A DNA stretch of 64,000 nucleotides. It comes from Calycina herbarum (lineage: Eukaryota > Ascomycota > Leotiomycetes > Helotiales > Pezizellaceae). The notes below the pieces were generated by a model. That model did not search any database. It saw nothing but the letters and a program-made list of their open reading frames with translations, and was not told the origin of the DNA. The position numbers and the translations under genes are program-made. This document shows, one piece after another, positions 10,481 through 22,300 of this stretch. The stretch covers positions 1 through 64,000 of the forward strand of contig LLEY01000186.1 in NCBI GenBank assembly GCA_001414485.1, given 5' to 3'. Numbering within the stretch: position 1 is the first letter of the stretch; every line of letters starts with the position of its first letter.

Positions 10481-13400
10481 ATTAAAAGTTTGAGCGGGCG
10501 CTCAAGGCCAGGTCGCAGAACAAAAAACAGCAGAAGAGAGGAGGAGGTGCTGCCAAATTGCGCGATCATGGGCTATGGAAGTGTTGAAGAAGGTAGGTAG
10601 GTGGTGGTGTTGTTGAGGTTTCGGAGGAAGAGGATGGACTGAACTAGCAGGGCAGGGCAGGGGGTGCCGTAAGGTGAGTGAGTTATCAGAAACGAGAACT
10701 TCTGCGGGGTTGGAGGTGGATCAATCGTGGCTTTTGTTTCCAGAACTAGACGACGTCGACCCGGGAAGTGGCAGTGAGGCGTGTACGGAGTAGTGTAGTG
10801 TTGAGTGCACAGGCAGGAGGCGGATCTAAGTTTGCTGTTTGCCTTTGTCGCCAGAAAGCTTATTCACTGTTGGAGACCGCAAGAGAGAAGAGGCCGTTGC
10901 TATTGTTGGAATCAAGTTTTCTGGAGGATGCGTAACGTAGGTAGCTTTCGTTTTTCTTTGGACAAATAACCTTATTGCAACGTAGGTTACTTGGTCCCGG
11001 GAACCGAGGAGATTCAAGTATGGAGCACAATCGCTGGTTGGGGGCACTGAGTCCAAGTTGTACAATGCAAACTGGATTGCTAGCGCTCTGATGTTCCAGC
11101 AGGGAAAGAGGGAGGTCTCGGAGGAGAGATGTTCAAGCTCGAGGAGGACCGTGGGAGTCGCAGAAATGGAAGAAGTCAAGATGAGGAACGTCGATAAATA
11201 TGTCGCACCTCTCCCATATCAACTTCAAATCCAATCCCCATACGGAACGGAGTATGATTTTTTTGCTACGTCAGGCACATACGACAGGGCTGCTTCAGTG
11301 GCTGGCTCGGCTGCTACGGCCTGACAAGGGATTGCAGACTGCAGCATGCCAAGTGTCCCTGTTGGACAAAGACGGCATCTCGCCCATCTATCATTGGATT
11401 GATAGAGAATGGCCCAAAGGGGTAAAGGAAGTTGAGGTATCATATTGTGGCTAACTATACTGTTTTACAAAATTACCAAAACAGCATGTGCTGCTACTTG
11501 TACAATTATATTGTTTGAGCTGGCTGCCAAAACAAAGCGCGGGGGATGTGGGGTGGCGAGGAGGGGTAAAGAGAGCAATACTCAGTACTGCTGCCCAAAA
11601 GATGACATCTCATATCAAAGAAGAAAGTAAGAAAACTAGGCAAGAAGCAGCTCCCATAGAACGAGTACAATTATTTCGAGGCATTACTACTTTTACTTTC
11701 CCCCTCCTTTAACTGTCTGTCGTGTGCAAGGGTAGTTTGGCTGTGAAAATCTGTGTGTCTACAGACAGTTAGGGGGGATAGTACTATCCCCCCCCTTAAA
11801 TAAAATGTAAGTGCACGGCCGCTGTGCCATACTAAACGTCTGTGCACTCTACATTTTATTTGGGGGGGGGGGGGGGGGGGGTAGTAAACGTCACATAAAC
11901 TGGTAGTAGTCCAGGCCAATCGGTCTCTCCCCCTTCATTCACATCAACCTTATCCCAACCTCAAGACACCTCTAACCAAGTCAAGCCACACTTTAATCCT
12001 CTCTGGATGCTTCTAGCCAGCCTCCCCACAAAATTCCAACTCAAACCAAGAAAATTATCACCCCACGTAAACTAGCCTTGACCAGTCACCACGCTCCCTC
12101 TAACCCGTGTTGGTTCCAATGGACCCAATCAAGTCAACTACCTCTCTTCCAGATATATAAAAAAATAACTCATATCTCAACGATAAAGAAGCTTGTAACT
12201 CAAGCATGAACAATTCATCCCTCCATCGACATGTGATGCTAAAGCCGACAATTTCCGTACCCTCCACCCCACCTGCAAGTTCCTGCAATGCTTCCCGCGG
12301 TGTCATTTCAGAAATCCATACCATTGGGGCGTCTGATTGTAAACCCGCCCATACGGACCATATTCTCCGGCAAATCCCAACCAGCAAGCATTTGGGAAGT
12401 GATAAACGGCCTTGCCACGCTGTTGGGTACATATGTCATGGCGTTTAGCGGTCCGAGACGAGGAATCCTAGTCCCAGTCACAGTCATACAATAACGTATT
12501 GCCGATTTCTCCGTACGCAATGGTATAAGGGAATAATGGTAAACAATCCTGGTGGCATACGAGTGCAACCCCCCTACGAGTTCTATCATTTTCGAAATAT
12601 CCAAATCAAGGCAGCCATCAAGGGAAATAAAGGGGTGCCACGCCTCTAATTTGTGTAACACGGCCATCAATCACTTCATCGTGGTGCTGTAAGTGGTCTG
12701 AGTGGAACGAAAGCTCGGAAGAATGTGGGAAGAAAGTGGAGTGAACAAAGGACCATTTTGATACCCAAACACACTTCCCGAGAGTACAAACCAATCGTGG
12801 GGTGATGATATGGTTCAAATTTCTATTTCTCTTCAAACTTCTTGGGAGGGGGGGGCGGAAAGAAATTCTCAGAACACCATTTTGGCGATTTTGAAGGATG
12901 GGACGGCTCTACGGAACCAGAGTGAACATTTCGTGATAAAGGGATCGATCTTGACACCCGAGGTGAATTGCCGGTTCAGTGTATCAACATGCGACAGGAG
13001 AACAAAATGATCGTGGGGTGAGCGATTGATGATGCTGCTTCAACCCCATCTTGCACGTTTCGAAAAATAAGACAGTAATGTTTGAGATCATATGTTGCTT
13101 TTGAGCGACAGCGAGGATTCGGCTCTTGATTCGGCTGTACGGAGCCAGACGTGTTATTCCAACAACCCTGAACAGTCGGTTATGCGAACGATGTGGGATA
13201 ATTGGCTTTCGTTATCCTAACTCTTCTAGACAATGAAATTAATTGTTGTAGGAGACTTAGCACAATATCTTATCATAGCAGTTGGGTTTACGTAGAACGA
13301 TGTCTTGAATTCTTACTGTACAGCCAGTTATATTATTACAATTTGCAATGCCATTCCCGCCCATCATAAATTTAATATTCGTTCTAGCAAATCCTTCTTG

Positions 13401-13601
13401 TGATATAGCAAATAGTTGTTCTGAAGCTAATTGATATTGTCAACCCCTAGATCTGTTAGCTGGGAGCTACCTAATACAGCGTGACATAAAAAACTTACAT
13501 TGAAAACGTCACCCGTCTGAAATACTTCCTTTCTCGCTCATCTATCCTCGCTTGGAAGAGTATGAGTCGTATCTGCAACATACTCCTTGTCGAAGGCCCG
13601 T
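10481..13601. other. 3.1 kb gene-free spacer
   Basis: This runs from the trehalose-subunit start to the end of pch2. The first few hundred bases are likely promoter. A cluster of palindromes with a 20-G tract is at 11711-11881. Several open frames of 60-120 codons occur, for example on the minus strand at 12308-12670 and 12100-12432. None shows a recognisable family or good splice continuation. An imperfect inverted sequence at 13215-13256 (cctaactcttctagacaat ... attgttgtaggag) resembles the ends of the small elements listed at 15777 and 25503. Confidence 0.5.
11711..11881. repeat. Three consecutive inverted repeats with 20-G tract
   Basis: Three palindromic units abut. The first pairs AACTGTCTGT (11711-11720) with ACAGACAGTT (11761-11770). 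The second is a perfect 22-bp palindrome, six G, ATAGTACTAT, six C (11772-11793). The third pairs C-run-TTAAATAAAATGTAAGTGCAC (11787-11815) with GTGCACTCTACATTTTATTT plus G-run (11842-11881), with one mismatch or bulge. The G-run is 20 long. The arrangement resembles a foldback element. Whether the 20 G are exact depends on sequencing accuracy. Confidence 0.75.
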
Positions 13602-15548
13602 TCATGCACTTAGAAAGGAAGATAGCACCCGCCTGACTCCATCCTGACTCATTTCGCCATCAACAAAGACCCGAAATGTTCGCTTTCGAGTATTTTCAAT
13701 TACGTGGATTGTCGTCTTGATGTCGTCCGGGTCCGGAGCTTCTGGTCCGCCTTCGGATAGGTGATCTTTGGTAAGGTTCTGGGTCAATAGACCCTCCATC
13801 GATAAGATGAGTCTTTCAATATAATCAAAAGTCATCCCGAGGTCGCAATCCTTTCCCTTGAGGTAACGAGTAATTGCCTTCAATGGCAGTTGCCGGAGAA
13901 ATCTGGCCGATGGAGGTTCCATGCTGTCTTGGATGACCCCGAGAACGTGCAATAAGCGAGCCCCAGCACCAGCAGCGTTACCCCCTGAACCAATCTTCTC
14001 AAGTTGCCGCGCAAGATCGATAGAGGGAAGAATATTTGTCTCATGTGTGATAATCTCTTCTTCGATAAGCTTTTGCAGTTGAACTTTCAGGATATCGTAT
14101 TGCAGAGCAGGGGAAGGGATTTCAACAGTAATAGCATTGCTGCCACACTATTAATGAGTTAGCATTGTTCTTGTTAGGGAAAGAACCTCCCTCTTTCTTG
14201 GGCACTGTTCGAAAGGTTTAGAAGAATGGGAAACTCTAATTCCAAAGTCTTCTAAACCATCTGGGACAATTTCAAGAAAGGAAGGAACAAAAGAGGAAGA
14301 TACGTACCCGACTCAGAAATGCCGTATCAATGGACCCTAACATGTTCGACGTACACATCACAAGAACGTTTGGATATGACCTAAGACGGTCGAGGCCGGT
14401 CAAGAGTGCGTTCGTAGCGCGCAATGATTCTTGAGGCTCCCCTCGCTGTTGATTCCCCTCTCTTGACATGGCAATACTTTCCACCTCGTCGATCAAAACG
14501 AAGTAAAAGAAATTCGAATTCGTCTTGCAGAGACGAGCTACGGAACGAAAGATCTCGTCGACCATCTTTGCGCTTTCAGAAAAGTACTTGGATAGAAGTG
14601 TTGCTGCTCCAACCTCTACAAGCTTTGTTTGGGTGTAGACGGAGCTGAGACGAACGGAAACCTTTTGGGCGAGACCTTGGCATAGACTTGTTTTGCCTGT
14701 TCCTGGAGGGCCATGCAAGAGAATAACACGATCTTCGAGCATTGTGAGGCTCCTAGACTTCCGATTAAGGCGTTCTAAGCACGATTAGTGTTAAACAGTA
14801 TTATTTTTCGAAAGGGTTTAGAACAATGAGAAACTCCAATTCTCAATTCTTCTAACTATCTTGCACAATTCCAGAAAGGGAAGGAATGATCACATACCCG
14901 TATTGGTGATGATAGTCAAGAGATCTTCTTTATGGGCTGCGTCAAAGATGAGCTCATCCCACGTGTTGGTAAACCTGCTGTTTGGCATGGAGTAGATTTC
15001 GGCTCCGGGCAAAGTTGGGTCTAGATGCGGCGTACTGGACCCAAGAGAGAAGAGCTTCACATAGACTGGTAGAGATTTGACCGAGTAAAGGTCTCCGGAC
15101 GACTTTGGACCAGTGTATTGAACTACTTTCAGAGAAAGCAAATTGGTTTGGCACCAATTGTATCGGAGCGTTCCCAGAAGAGCGCGAGCTTCTATTGACA
15201 AGTTAGTGTTCCTGCCCGATGATATTGCTACCTATCCGCTTGGAACTGACCGTCACTATTGCCTAGAATATCTTCCCCGACGACAAACTCCCAGGTTCTT
15301 GTCGCAAGGTCTCTTTGGAGTTCGTTGCGAACCTCGAGGCCTGCTGTCCAGTCCTCATGGCTATCTAAATTCTTCTTCAGGACGGCTTCGATGAAGACTT
15401 CCGCATCTTCATTCTTGAGCCCAACTTCATCCTCGGCAGGGACTTCATTCTCGAGCGTGGCACTGCTATCGCTTCTAGCATCCAACTCTTTTAGAGGGAC
15501 AATTGGCTCTTTCGTGGCTTCCGATGGGAGGTGTGAAATGTCCGACAT
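13602..15548 (-). CDS. PCH2: Pachytene checkpoint protein 2 homologue (Pch2/TRIP13), AAA+ ATPase
   Basis: Exons on the minus strand are 15548-15251, 15191-14898, 14774-14308 and 14147-13602, giving 534 aa. Pch2/TRIP13 is a hexameric AAA+ ATPase that remodels HORMA-domain proteins in meiosis and the spindle checkpoint. The Walker A motif GPPGTGKT lies at about 219-226, preceded by RVILLH, typical of this family. Walker B LIDEVES is at about 291-297, and MCTSNM plus FLSRC follow in the sensor-1 and arginine-finger region. Introns are 59, 123 and 160 nt. All have GT..AG ends and all phases agree. Introns 2 and 3 are homologous to each other over about 90 bp, which is exceptional. The C-terminal VRRVLSSFLSA is in place, so the gene looks intact. 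Confidence 0.95.
14148..14307 (-). repeat. pch2 intron 3, introner-like copy A
   Basis: 160-nt intron. Between about 14207 and 14285 on the plus strand it matches intron 2 of the same gene at roughly 80 percent identity. It contains a perfect 11-bp inverted pair, GGTTTAGAAGA and TCTTCTAAACC, which could fold. Splice ends are GTACGT and TAATAG, with a GCTAAC branch site on the minus strand. Confidence 0.75.
14775..14897 (-). repeat. pch2 intron 2, introner-like copy B
   Basis: 123-nt intron whose plus-strand segment from about 14808 to 14886 aligns with copy A. Shared blocks include ttcgaaa, ggtttagaa, gaaactc, ttcttctaa and acaatt. The match starts and stops inside the introns. The flanking exons do not match, so this is not a duplicated exon-intron unit. 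Confidence 0.75.
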
Positions 15549-15776
15549 GGTGTTGCAGGTGGTTGGCGGCGCGACACGGCCGATACGAAAGGCGATTGAC
15601 CTTTGAAGCCAAAACGTGAGTACGGAGTAGGTAAGTTATGATGGGAACCTACGTAGGGAAGAAGGAAGAGATGGGAGGTAAACTTTCAAAGGTTTGTTGG
15701 AATTTGGAGGTGGAAATGGGTTGAGTGAGTGAGTGAGGAAGGAGCGAGGGACACGCAATAAAAGCGGCAGCAAATT

Positions 15777-15923
15777 GTTCGAACTCTGTAGGAGAATTGA
15801 AGCCGATTGTTCCAAAGAGTCTCCGTTAATGTGCCTTCGGTCAGTCACTTTAGTCGTCTCAGAATACTTGGGCAATACTTTAAATTATTCTAGAAAGTAG
15901 GAACAACGAGAGCTATTTCCTGC
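15777..15923. mobile_element. Small inverted-repeat (MITE-like) element, copy 1
   Basis: The left part (tgttcgaactctgtaggaga, then attgaagc...) aligns with the left part of the element at 25503 at about 76 percent over 38 bp. The right end (agaaagtaggaacaacgaga) matches its right end with a single change. The two ends are imperfect inverted repeats of each other. There is no coding capacity and I could not define a clear target-site duplication. Confidence 0.5.
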
Positions 15924-15968
15924 CGAATGGGGTTTATGCCTTCAAAGCAGGAAGTACCTACAAGAGTA

Positions 15969-16119
15969 GAATGACGCTCCGCTGGCTCGCCGAGGGCCAC
16001 TGCCGTGGAGGCTGTATTCGCTGTGTCTTCCTATATATATACTGTATATATACTTATATATACACACAAAAAACTAACCACCACGGAGTGGCCCTCGGGG
16101 AGCCAGCGGAGCGTCATTC
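15969..16119. repeat. Long inverted repeat, about 42-bp arms
   Basis: The left arm (15969-16010), starting GAATGACGCTCCGCTGGCTC, is the reverse complement of the right arm (about 16079-16119) except for two mismatches and one indel. The 68-bp centre is a (TA)-rich run. The arms are GC-rich against the AT centre, so the transcript or single strand would form a strong hairpin. This looks like a foldback/MITE insertion. No tRNA cloverleaf fits it. Confidence 0.8.
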
Positions 16120-16344
16120 GAGAAGCTGGGCTGCACCGGCCGCTTTGTGGATGCCATGATCGGACACCGGCCCGAGTATCGCTGTGGCACAGGCGGCCAG
16201 GCACGGTGTGGCGTAAGCTCAGATGAAAGTGCACTCAAACGTCATGGCATTGCCAACCCGCCCACCTCAATATACTCATCAACACTAACCATGCTTCACC
16301 ACTCAACCTCCCAACTCCCATTGCCATAACTCCCTTCCCTCAAC

Positions 16345-19012
16345 ATGGCACAGCATTGCCCCAAGACAGCCGACCCATCCGATCCACGGAATAACCAGAC
16401 GGATTTCAATGTGCAACTTGTCTTGTCTCTTGCCCTGGGTCTTTCTGCTTTCATCGGGTTTTGTGTAAGGCAACAGAATCCTCTGCGCGCTGCGAATACT
16501 TGACACCATATACATATACTGATGAACTTAATAGATATTGCGCCCAAGATGGAAAAGCCTCTACGCGGCCCGGAAGCAACAATCCGACGCAGCAGAAGCT
16601 TTGCCAGAACTTCCCGATAGTTTTTTGGGATGGCTGCCAGTCTTGTATCGAGTAACGGAAGAGCAGGTTCTCGCATCCGCAGGTCTTGATGCGTATGTGG
16701 TAAGTTGGAAACCCCGGTAATGGTCTCAAAACCAGGAAATAACCCCGCCTTAGTTCTTAGCATTCTTCAAAATGTCCATCAAGCTCTTTGGAGTCATGTT
16801 CCTCCTCAGCGCCGTCATTCTTGCGCCTATAAATAAGCGCTACGCAGACAAGGACAAATCCGAGTCATCGAGTACGTTATATGGGGAGGAGTATTGGAAC
16901 CATAAGGCGGAAATGGCGTTGTTGAAGAAGCCACAGCCCGAGCAAGGCTACCTCTGGGCATATCTGGTTTTCACCTACTTCTTCACAGGGCTCGCCTTAT
17001 ATTTTATGACCCGACAAACTCAACGCATCATACAAGTCAGGCAGGATTATCTTGGGAGTCAATACACGACTACCGATCGGACGATTCAGCTTTCCGGAAT
17101 TCCACTCGAACTAAGATCAGAGGAGAAAATAAAGGAATTTTTGGAGAAGCTAGAGTTAGGAAAGGTCGAGAGCGTTACTGTCTGTCGTGATTGGAAGAAG
17201 ATAGATGACCTGATGGATAAACGGGCTTCTGTTCTGCGAAGACTGGAGGAAGCATATTCTGTACATCTCGGTCGAAGCAAAACCAAACAGATTGAAACAC
17301 CAAGGCCAGTCGAAAGTGGAAGCAATCCAGAAGACGAGCCGAACGAGTCAGGGGACCATGAGCAGGATGATTTATTGGATAATCATGTCATCCCACATGA
17401 CAAACCACGCCCTGAAACGCGCATGTGGTATGGGGTACTGAATCTCCAAAGCCGAAAGGTTGACGCAATCGATTACTTTCAAGAGAAGCTTCGTAAGATT
17501 GACGACGAGATAAAATCAGCGAGAAAGAAGGAATACGCGCCAACACCGTTGGCTTTTGTCACTATGGACTCCGTACCAGCTTGTCAAATGGCTGTCCAGG
17601 CGTTACTATCACCTCAGCCAATGCAACTCTTGGCGAAGCTCGCTCCTGCGCCATCTGACATTGTATGGCAAAACACTTACCTCCCTCGATCCTCCCGAAT
17701 GATAAGATCTTGGACAATCACAGTCTTTATCCTCGTTCTTACAATATTCTGGGTCTTTCCAGTTGCTGGACTGGCCGGGCTATTGAATATTTGCTCGATC
17801 GCCCAAGTATGGAAGGGCCTTGCAGACCTGTTGGAGAGGCACGCTATTGTCAAATCCTTGATTCAGACTGGTTTGCCTACCTTGGTTGTCTCGCTGCTCA
17901 ACTTGGCTGTTCCTTTTCTTTACGACTATCTTGCAAACATGCAAGGTATGATTTCACAAGGCGACGTTGAGCTGTCTGTGGTATCCAAAAATTTCTTTTT
18001 CACTTTCTTCAACGTGTTCTTGGTCTTGACGGCCTTTGGAACAGCGAGCAACTTCTGGCCTCAATTGCGAGAGAATTTGCGAGATACTTCAGGCACCACA
18101 CTCGCATACCACTTGGCAAAGGAAGTCCAGGCTCTAGGAGATTTCTATACAAACTTCATTCTTCTTCAAAGTATCGGTCTCCTTCCGTTTAGGCTCCTCG
18201 AGTTTGGCAGTGTTGCGTTATATCCCATCACTTTGATGGGTGCTAGGACACCTAGGGATTATGCGGAATTGGTTCAGCCGCCAATATTCAAATATGGCTT
18301 CTACCTGCCTTCCGCTATCTTGGTTTATATCTTGTGCCTGGTATACAGTATCTTACCTCCAGGATTCAAGGTGCTATTCTTTGGAGAGTTCTACTTCGTT
18401 ATTGGGTACTATACCTACAAATACCAATTGCTGTACGCTATGGATCATCCACAACATGCAACCGGAAAAGCTTGGCCCATGATTTGTTATCGTCTTCTGG
18501 TCGGTTTGGGGGTTTTTCAAGTTGTAATGGCTGGTTTGATCGCATTGGAGTCTGAATTCACGGCAGCTGCTTTGGTTGTACCACTGATACCTTTTACAAT
18601 TTGGTACAGCTACTATTACAGCAGGACATATGAGCCTCTGACCAATTTCATTGCTCTTCGAAGCATCAGACGGGATAGCAGTCCGGATATCAATATCGCA
18701 GATGAAAATATTGGTATCGCTCGGCCTCCTGGAACCATGCGCCGTCGAAGCAATACACTGGATGAGACTAGGGAGAGGGGCTTGAAGTTTGTGAACCCAA
18801 GTCTGACGGTACCGTAAGTTTGATCCATACGCACAGTGTTGTTTCAAGTACTAATTTGGGTTAGTCTCGAGAAGATGTGGATTAATAGAGATGATCGAGA
18901 CGAATCAGCGAATGATGACTCTGCGGATTTGGACAGGCAAGAGAGTACATCAAGTTCCTTAAGTTTGGGCGATACTCATATCTGGCGTGACAACGGAGAT
19001 GCAAATGTTTGA
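16345..19012 (+). CDS. CSC1/OSCA-family (DUF221) calcium-permeable channel-like protein
   Basis: Exons 16345-16464, 16535-16699, 16754-18813 and 18865-19012 encode 830 aa. The first transmembrane segment (VQLVLSLALGLSAFIGFC) spans the first intron. The second and third lie around 102-120 and 160-180. A long cytosolic loop (about 190-410, with the RRM-like segment around VESVTVCRDWKKID) follows. A block of further membrane helices begins at about 413 (TITVFILVLTIFWVFPVAGLAG). This order (RSN1_TM, cytosolic domain, 7TM block) is that of fungal CSC1/PHM7/RSN1 proteins, osmosensitive cation channels of the plasma membrane. The C-terminal tail is Asp/Ser-rich. The gene appears complete: all introns have GTAAG donors, and phases agree. 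Confidence 0.93.
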
Positions 19013-19359
19013 AAAATTGATATGGGTATGGGATTTATTCATTCCTGGCGTTGTTGGATGTTCGTTGAGCGGCCATTTGGGGGCAGGTCGTTCTTTCCCC
19101 CAAGAGCTACCCAGTCGTTGATTATTCGTGTAGCGCATACCCTTCGCACTTTCCTAAATTATATAGATTGTACAGTTGCTTGATGTCATAGTTCCAGTGC
19201 TCTTCTTGAATCTTCGGAGGACCTTCATCTCACTTTTCCTTCCCACCCGCAGGCTTCCTAAACGCTGCGGAGCAGACAAATTATCTACATAGATTGATTG
19301 CACTCTACTCTATATTCCTTTCTTTTAGCAGCAACTATCCGCCCTACTATCGAATTCTT
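19013..19359. other. Spacer between channel gene and F-box gene
   Basis: About 350 bp, likely the 3' UTR of the channel gene followed by the promoter of the F-box gene. I see no other gene. The open frame of the F-box gene extends back to a TTG at 19294, but no ATG precedes 19360 in that frame. Confidence 0.5.
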
Positions 19360-22300
19360 ATGCCAGTCTTTTCAGTTGCATACCGCTCATCCATCATCAG
19401 CAAAGTGGTCTCCACTTGGGAGGCCACCGACAAAACGTCTTCCCAGATTCTCCTTTCGAGGAGCATTGCGGAACCCGACCTCATCTCCGTTTTAGAAGCT
19501 CGTCCAGCTCCCCCAGCCATGGTGGCATCCATTTTCGAAAACCAAACAAGCCACATTATGACCATCGGCGATGCTACTCCCTCGACATTGCGTACTGTGA
19601 TATCTGGCGCCATTTTGACCCCCGAACAGGAGCAGTCGCACTCTGCTGGAAGTAAGTTATTTCCCAAAAATCCAAATATGCTCAAAGCTAACGAGCAAGA
19701 CCCAGGCAATATCAACGACGAAGCAAGCCAAAGACTCGCCAACAATACTCACCTAGGACCTAATTCTGCCACAAGCGCCCCCAAAACATTCCCTATAATC
19801 ACCACCAGGTCCATAAACTCTACTCCTGATTTGGAATCCACACTTTCACCGATCGAATGCGAACCAGTCAAAGTTGTTGAAGTCGAGAGGCAAGGTGATT
19901 CCGAGCGAGGTAGAACATTGGCAAGAAGCCCACGAGTATCGAATCCTCTTTCGCGAGCAGGATCGAGAGGTCGGAGAAATGATCTAGCCATAGAAATCGA
20001 TGCCAAGTCACTGGGGAAACGTGCCCGTCGTAGTAGCACCCTCCATGACGACCCTACAGACTTACCTGCCATTCTCGATGACCACCTCTTGGAACCATGC
20101 CCCCACGACCCTCTGTGCGATACAGTCTCAGAAGTACTCAACTCCCCGATCAGTACAGCAGAACTCTCACAAAACATTTGCCGGGTTAATTCCGTCGCAT
20201 TGGAGCTCCACCTTCGACTTGCCTCCTTTCCAGGACCAACTCCATTACTTGGCTTGATATCCAGCGATTCAGAGGCACTCAGTTTATTTGAGAGACATAT
20301 TTCCGATGCACAGTGTGAGAAAGATAACCTACATGGATTGAGAACAAGCTTTTCCTCAACTCTCTTACTGCGATCCCATGAAAATGCTACAAAGCCAAAA
20401 CCATCCATAGCAGCTAACTTGCCAACTGAGATCCTGCATCAGATTTATGCCAATCTTAGCCCGGAGGATTTCCATGCCGCCCGACACACCTGCAGGACTT
20501 GGTTTATCAACAGTTTGGAACGATCCCTTTTGGAAACAATGTTTCGACGTAATGGTTACTCGAGTAGCATTGTTCATGATATGACAGCAAACTATGTTCT
20601 CGATTCCGATACCAAAGTCAACGACGAATGGCTCATGAGTAAAAGACTTGCTCGAGAGTGTGCTCTTGGCCCTGGATGGACTGGCAACGGATTATCTTCA
20701 TTCAAAAATAAGAGTGGAAAATCAAGTGACGAAGCTTTCGTTGAAATCTCATCAACCGACTTTACCGAGGTGACAATTCATCACCATGGAACCAGCTCCG
20801 TTGGTACTATCTTCACGGTTAGCAACTGTGGAAGGTTTCTCATGGTTGCCAATGGATGTTTGGTGTATATTTATGAGTTGAACCAATCCTCAAAATTCGT
20901 CAATGGTAATTGTACCTCTCAACCAGGATCCTTGCGACCAGTTACCGGAATCATATGCCCCCACAAAGTACTGGCTTGTAGTATGGATACTTCCTCTCGT
21001 CGATATGCCATTGCGGTCCTCCTTGAAGGTCGAATGGGATTAGTATGCGACATAAGTACATTGAACAAACCTTCTTCTTCGTCCCGAGGCTCGCAAGACA
21101 GTGCAATCAATCCACAGCGGCAAGGTCCCTCGTCGTCCCGCTCAAGAGTTCCTTCGTGGCAGGGCTTATGTGGAACGTCCTTCCTTGATCGGGTTTCTTT
21201 GAACAGCTCAGCATCGAATCTCGTTTTCGGCGGTGCACCACCAACTGAACCAGCTTTTGTCTTTCCCGGAATAGCCACATCTGGCTCAAGTTTCGCACCA
21301 GCAAATGACTCGGCGTGGCAAGATGTTTTCCGGGGTGATATACCAAGTTCTGCACAAACAGCTGGACCCAGCTCACGCCATTCCTCACTCCCGAAAGCTG
21401 GTATACTCAGAGCAGACGGTAGGCTTCAAAGCATTTTACCACCTTACCGAGAAAACGAAGGCAGCGATGCAACAATGCCAATCGAAACTGGACCTCGATC
21501 ACTTTACCGTAATATCTGTTCAGATGACGATCCACCTCGATCTGTGGCAATTTGTCCCCAACGAAGATGCGTTGCCTTCGGATGCTCTTCTGGGATTGAG
21601 CTTCATTGGGTTGACGCACTTACTGGCCAGGACTTGAATAGATGGTTTCCTCTCACAGCACCCAGTGACTATTTGTTCTTCCTACCTCCGAGACGGACCG
21701 TAGATTCAGCCAAAAAATTGCGACTCATCAGTAGCGCCGCAAGACCGAGTGAGCGACCAGCAATTGTTGAAAGGGCGTTTGGTCACCGTACTCGAACTAG
21801 TCCCTTCTGGGAGAAATTGGGAAGAACAACAAGTGCCATTGAAACCGGTCAGAGTTCACGAAGTAGACAGGCTTTTGGGACTGGAACTCGGGGTGGTGAC
21901 TCTTTTAGTCGTTATGGGAATCCAGCCACGGAATTCTCTGATCACTATCGCGCCGTTCCTCTTAGTGACGGCTATCATATCCTCTTCACTGACCCAGTTA
22001 CGGGACTTCTTTGTCTTGGAAGTGATGCACCCGTTGGTGGTCCGACGAAATTGTTGCGGAAGATGTGGTTTCAAGGTCCTGAGGGTAAAGGTAGTCCAAT
22101 TGCATACGCCACTGGTTCGGATTTGCAATGGGGTGTTCGGGTCGTTGCTGCTTTCGGTCCTGAAGATGAGCAGAGCATCTGGCTCTTCTCCGTTCCTAGT
22201 GATATTTTTATAGCTGAACAAAATCGGAATATCTCTGGTCTGTGGCCTTCGGATGAATTTTCCAAGGATGCTCACAATTGGGAGTGGTTAGACTGGTGGC

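Larger units (their letters stand above)
15549..16344. other. Spacer between pch2 and the CSC1-like channel gene
   Basis: A divergent intergenic region of about 800 bp. It holds a small inverted-repeat element (15777-15923) and a separate long inverted repeat (15969-16119), listed individually. The rest is probably promoter for both genes. Open frames here are short and coincide with the inverted repeats. Confidence 0.55.

Noticed and set aside
11058..11324. Plus-strand frame of 88 codons
   Set aside because: Overlaps other frames on both strands and has no recognisable motif.
12308..12670. 120-codon minus-strand frame, partly overlapped by another at 12100-12432
   Set aside because: Composition is protein-like, but there is no family motif, no splice partner and two overlapping frames compete. 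Not enough to call a gene.
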